A DNA stretch of 5,761 bases from Chloroflexota bacterium (GTDB taxonomy: Bacteria > Chloroflexota > Anaerolineae > B4-G1). Within the stretch, counting starts at the first letter, position 1; each line of letters starts with the position of its first letter. The position numbers and the translations under genes were made by a program. The stretch is taken from NCBI GenBank assembly GCA_030596915.1, contig JAUVSX010000225.1, positions 1 through 5,761 of the forward strand, given 5' to 3'. The notes beneath the pieces are model-generated. The model saw only the letters and a program-made list of their open reading frames with translations. It was not told the DNA's origin and did no database searches. Positions 4,756 to 5,761 of the stretch are shown piece after piece.

Positions 4756-5760
4756 CTAGAACTCGCTGTAGACGAACTTGCCGCCGATCATTGTGGCGAG
4801 AGCGCGGGTCTCAGCGAGCTCCATCGGCGGGCACTCAAAGATGTCCCGGTCGAGGACCACCAGGTCGGCCAGCTTCCCGGGCATGAGCGAACCCACCCAA
4901 TCATCCATGCCGCCGGCGTAGGCGGCGCCCAGCGTGTACGCCCGCACGGCATCCCATACCGTCACACGCTCTGCAGGATACCAGCCCCCCGGGCCCGGTG
5001 ACCCGTCGACGCTTCGCCGTGTCACGGCAGCATGGATGCCGAGCAACGGATTGATGTCCTCAACTGGGCCATCTGAGCCGAAGGCCAGGGTCGCGCCTGC
5101 GCGTAGCAGGCTGTTCCACGCGTAGGCCGTGACGCAGCGGTCGCCCCAGTAGCGATCAGCCATCGGCGCATCCTGCGTGGCGTGGATGGGCTGCATCGAG
5201 GCGACGACGCCCAGCGCGCCGAAGCGTTTCACGTCGTCGGGGTGGAGTAGCTGAGCGTGCTCGATCCGGTGAGGCAGGCGCCCCTCGCCCAGCGAGCCCA
5301 CGTCCTCCAACACGTCCAGCACCATGTGGTTGGCACGGTCTCCGATGGCGTGCACGGCGAGCGGCAGACCGGCGGCCAGTGCCCTGGCGGCCACGTCGTG
5401 CAGCGCTTCCTCCTCAATGGTCAGGACGCCCGTGTTTTCTGGCTCGCCATCATACGGAGCCAGCATCGCCGCCGTACGGGCGCCCAACGCCCCAGCCGCT
5501 AACACCTTGATGCCGGCCACGCGCAGCCAGTGGTCGAACCCGGCGCCCTGTAGTTGCGCCAGGGCCTCGTCAAGCATCCCGATGGGGAGATACTTCACCA
5601 CCCGGATGCCCAGCAACCCGAGGCTCCGCAACCGTTGGTAGGCGTCGAAGGCCGCGGCGCCACCCATATCGTGGATCGTCGTCAGCCCCACCCGCCACGC
5701 GTGAGGGAAGGCCTCCCGGACCAAGTCCGCAACCTCCGCAGGCTCGGGTGACGGAGCCAG
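4756..5760 (-). CDS. YtcJ-like amidohydrolase (amidohydrolase family 3), N-terminus outside the window
   Basis: The frame is open from the right edge to TAG at 4756-4758, giving 334 residues. YtcJ-like enzymes are usually about 520-560 residues, so some 200 N-terminal residues, with the first His-x-His metal motif, lie beyond the window. The TTG at 5724 is internal. Visible motifs in order: G-L-T-T-I-H-D-M-G; the G-I-K-V-L segment with the lysine usually carboxylated as metal bridge; A-V-H-A-I-G-D-R-A; R-I-E-H-A-Q; F-G-S-D-G-P-V with the metal-ligand Asp; and the closing G-S-L-M-P-G-K-L-A-D-L-V-V-L-D composite-domain strand. The family hydrolyses amide or related C-N bonds in varied small molecules (one characterised member is an N-substituted formamide deformylase), so the substrate is unknown. 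Oddly, the family's usual K-x-x-x-D-G has A-A-G here (GCT at 5494-5496, one base from an Asp codon). Confidence 0.88.
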   Translation of the reverse strand: MAPSPEPAEVADLVREAFPHAWRVGLTTIHDMGGAAAFDAYQRLRSLGLLGIRVVKYLPIGMLDEALAQLQGAGFDHWLRVAGIKVLAAGALGARTAAMLAPYDGEPENTGVLTIEEEALHDVAARALAAGLPLAVHAIGDRANHMVLDVLEDVGSLGEGRLPHRIEHAQLLHPDDVKRFGALGVVASMQPIHATQDAPMADRYWGDRCVTAYAWNSLLRAGATLAFGSDGPVEDINPLLGIHAAVTRRSVDGSPGPGGWYPAERVTVWDAVRAYTLGAAYAGGMDDWVGSLMPGKLADLVVLDRDIFECPPMELAETRALATMIGGKFVYSEF

Positions 5761-5761
5761 C

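Noticed and set aside
5722..5724. TTG as start codon of the amidohydrolase
   Set aside because: The frame stays open upstream to the window edge with coding character, and the remaining 322 residues would lack the N-terminal metal-binding part. This is an internal Leu.

Overview
This 5.76 kb window comes from a GC-rich bacterium. Genes are closely packed and carry ordinary Shine-Dalgarno sites. The gene content (OsmC, ArsM-like methyltransferase, dual cyclic-nucleotide-binding protein, dipeptide-epimerase-like enolase, YCII protein, YtcJ-type amidohydrolase) would suit an uncultivated Chloroflexota-like or similar soil/aquatic lineage. That placement is a guess from gene flavour only.

Layout. 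Positions 1-1167 (+) hold a two-gene operon: the 3' part of an OsmC-family gene, then directly (TAA|ATG) a class I SAM-dependent methyltransferase related to arsenite methyltransferases. The methyltransferase looks as if it stops at an in-frame TGA at 1021-1023. However, the frame continues for 47 more codons with a family-typical C-terminus. The TGA falls where ArsM-like proteins have their conserved cysteine before the IAGA/IGGA motif. A perfect 8-bp hairpin with a GGC loop begins 13 nt after the TGA. I therefore read 427-1167 as one selenoprotein gene with a bacterial SECIS element, and this is the main result of the window.

Positions 1168-1595 contain no intact gene. They hold the first copy of a ~165-bp repeat ending in the first nine codons of an enolase-superfamily gene, after which the frame is broken. 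Positions 1596-2513 (+) encode a 305-aa protein with two cyclic-nucleotide-binding domains and no visible output domain. A second copy of the repeat (2539-2706) is the leader and start of an intact enolase-superfamily gene (2680-3741, +), probably a dipeptide epimerase because it has a C-terminal DxD. The duplicated leader could be a structured 5' regulatory RNA or just duplication debris.

The right part is on the minus strand. A YCII-domain protein (3935-4261) has a good sigma70-type promoter (4306-4334) and a shared hairpin terminator region (3833-3925) facing the enolase gene. A 0.4-kb stretch without a convincing gene follows (4335-4755). Last is the C-terminal part of a YtcJ-like amidohydrolase (4756-5760), cut by the right edge of the window.

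Functionally, the left operon pairs a thiol-redox protein with a selenol-bearing methyltransferase, which suggests handling of metalloid, peroxide or other electrophilic compounds. The epimerase and amidohydrolase are scavenging-type catabolic enzymes with no evident link to that operon.
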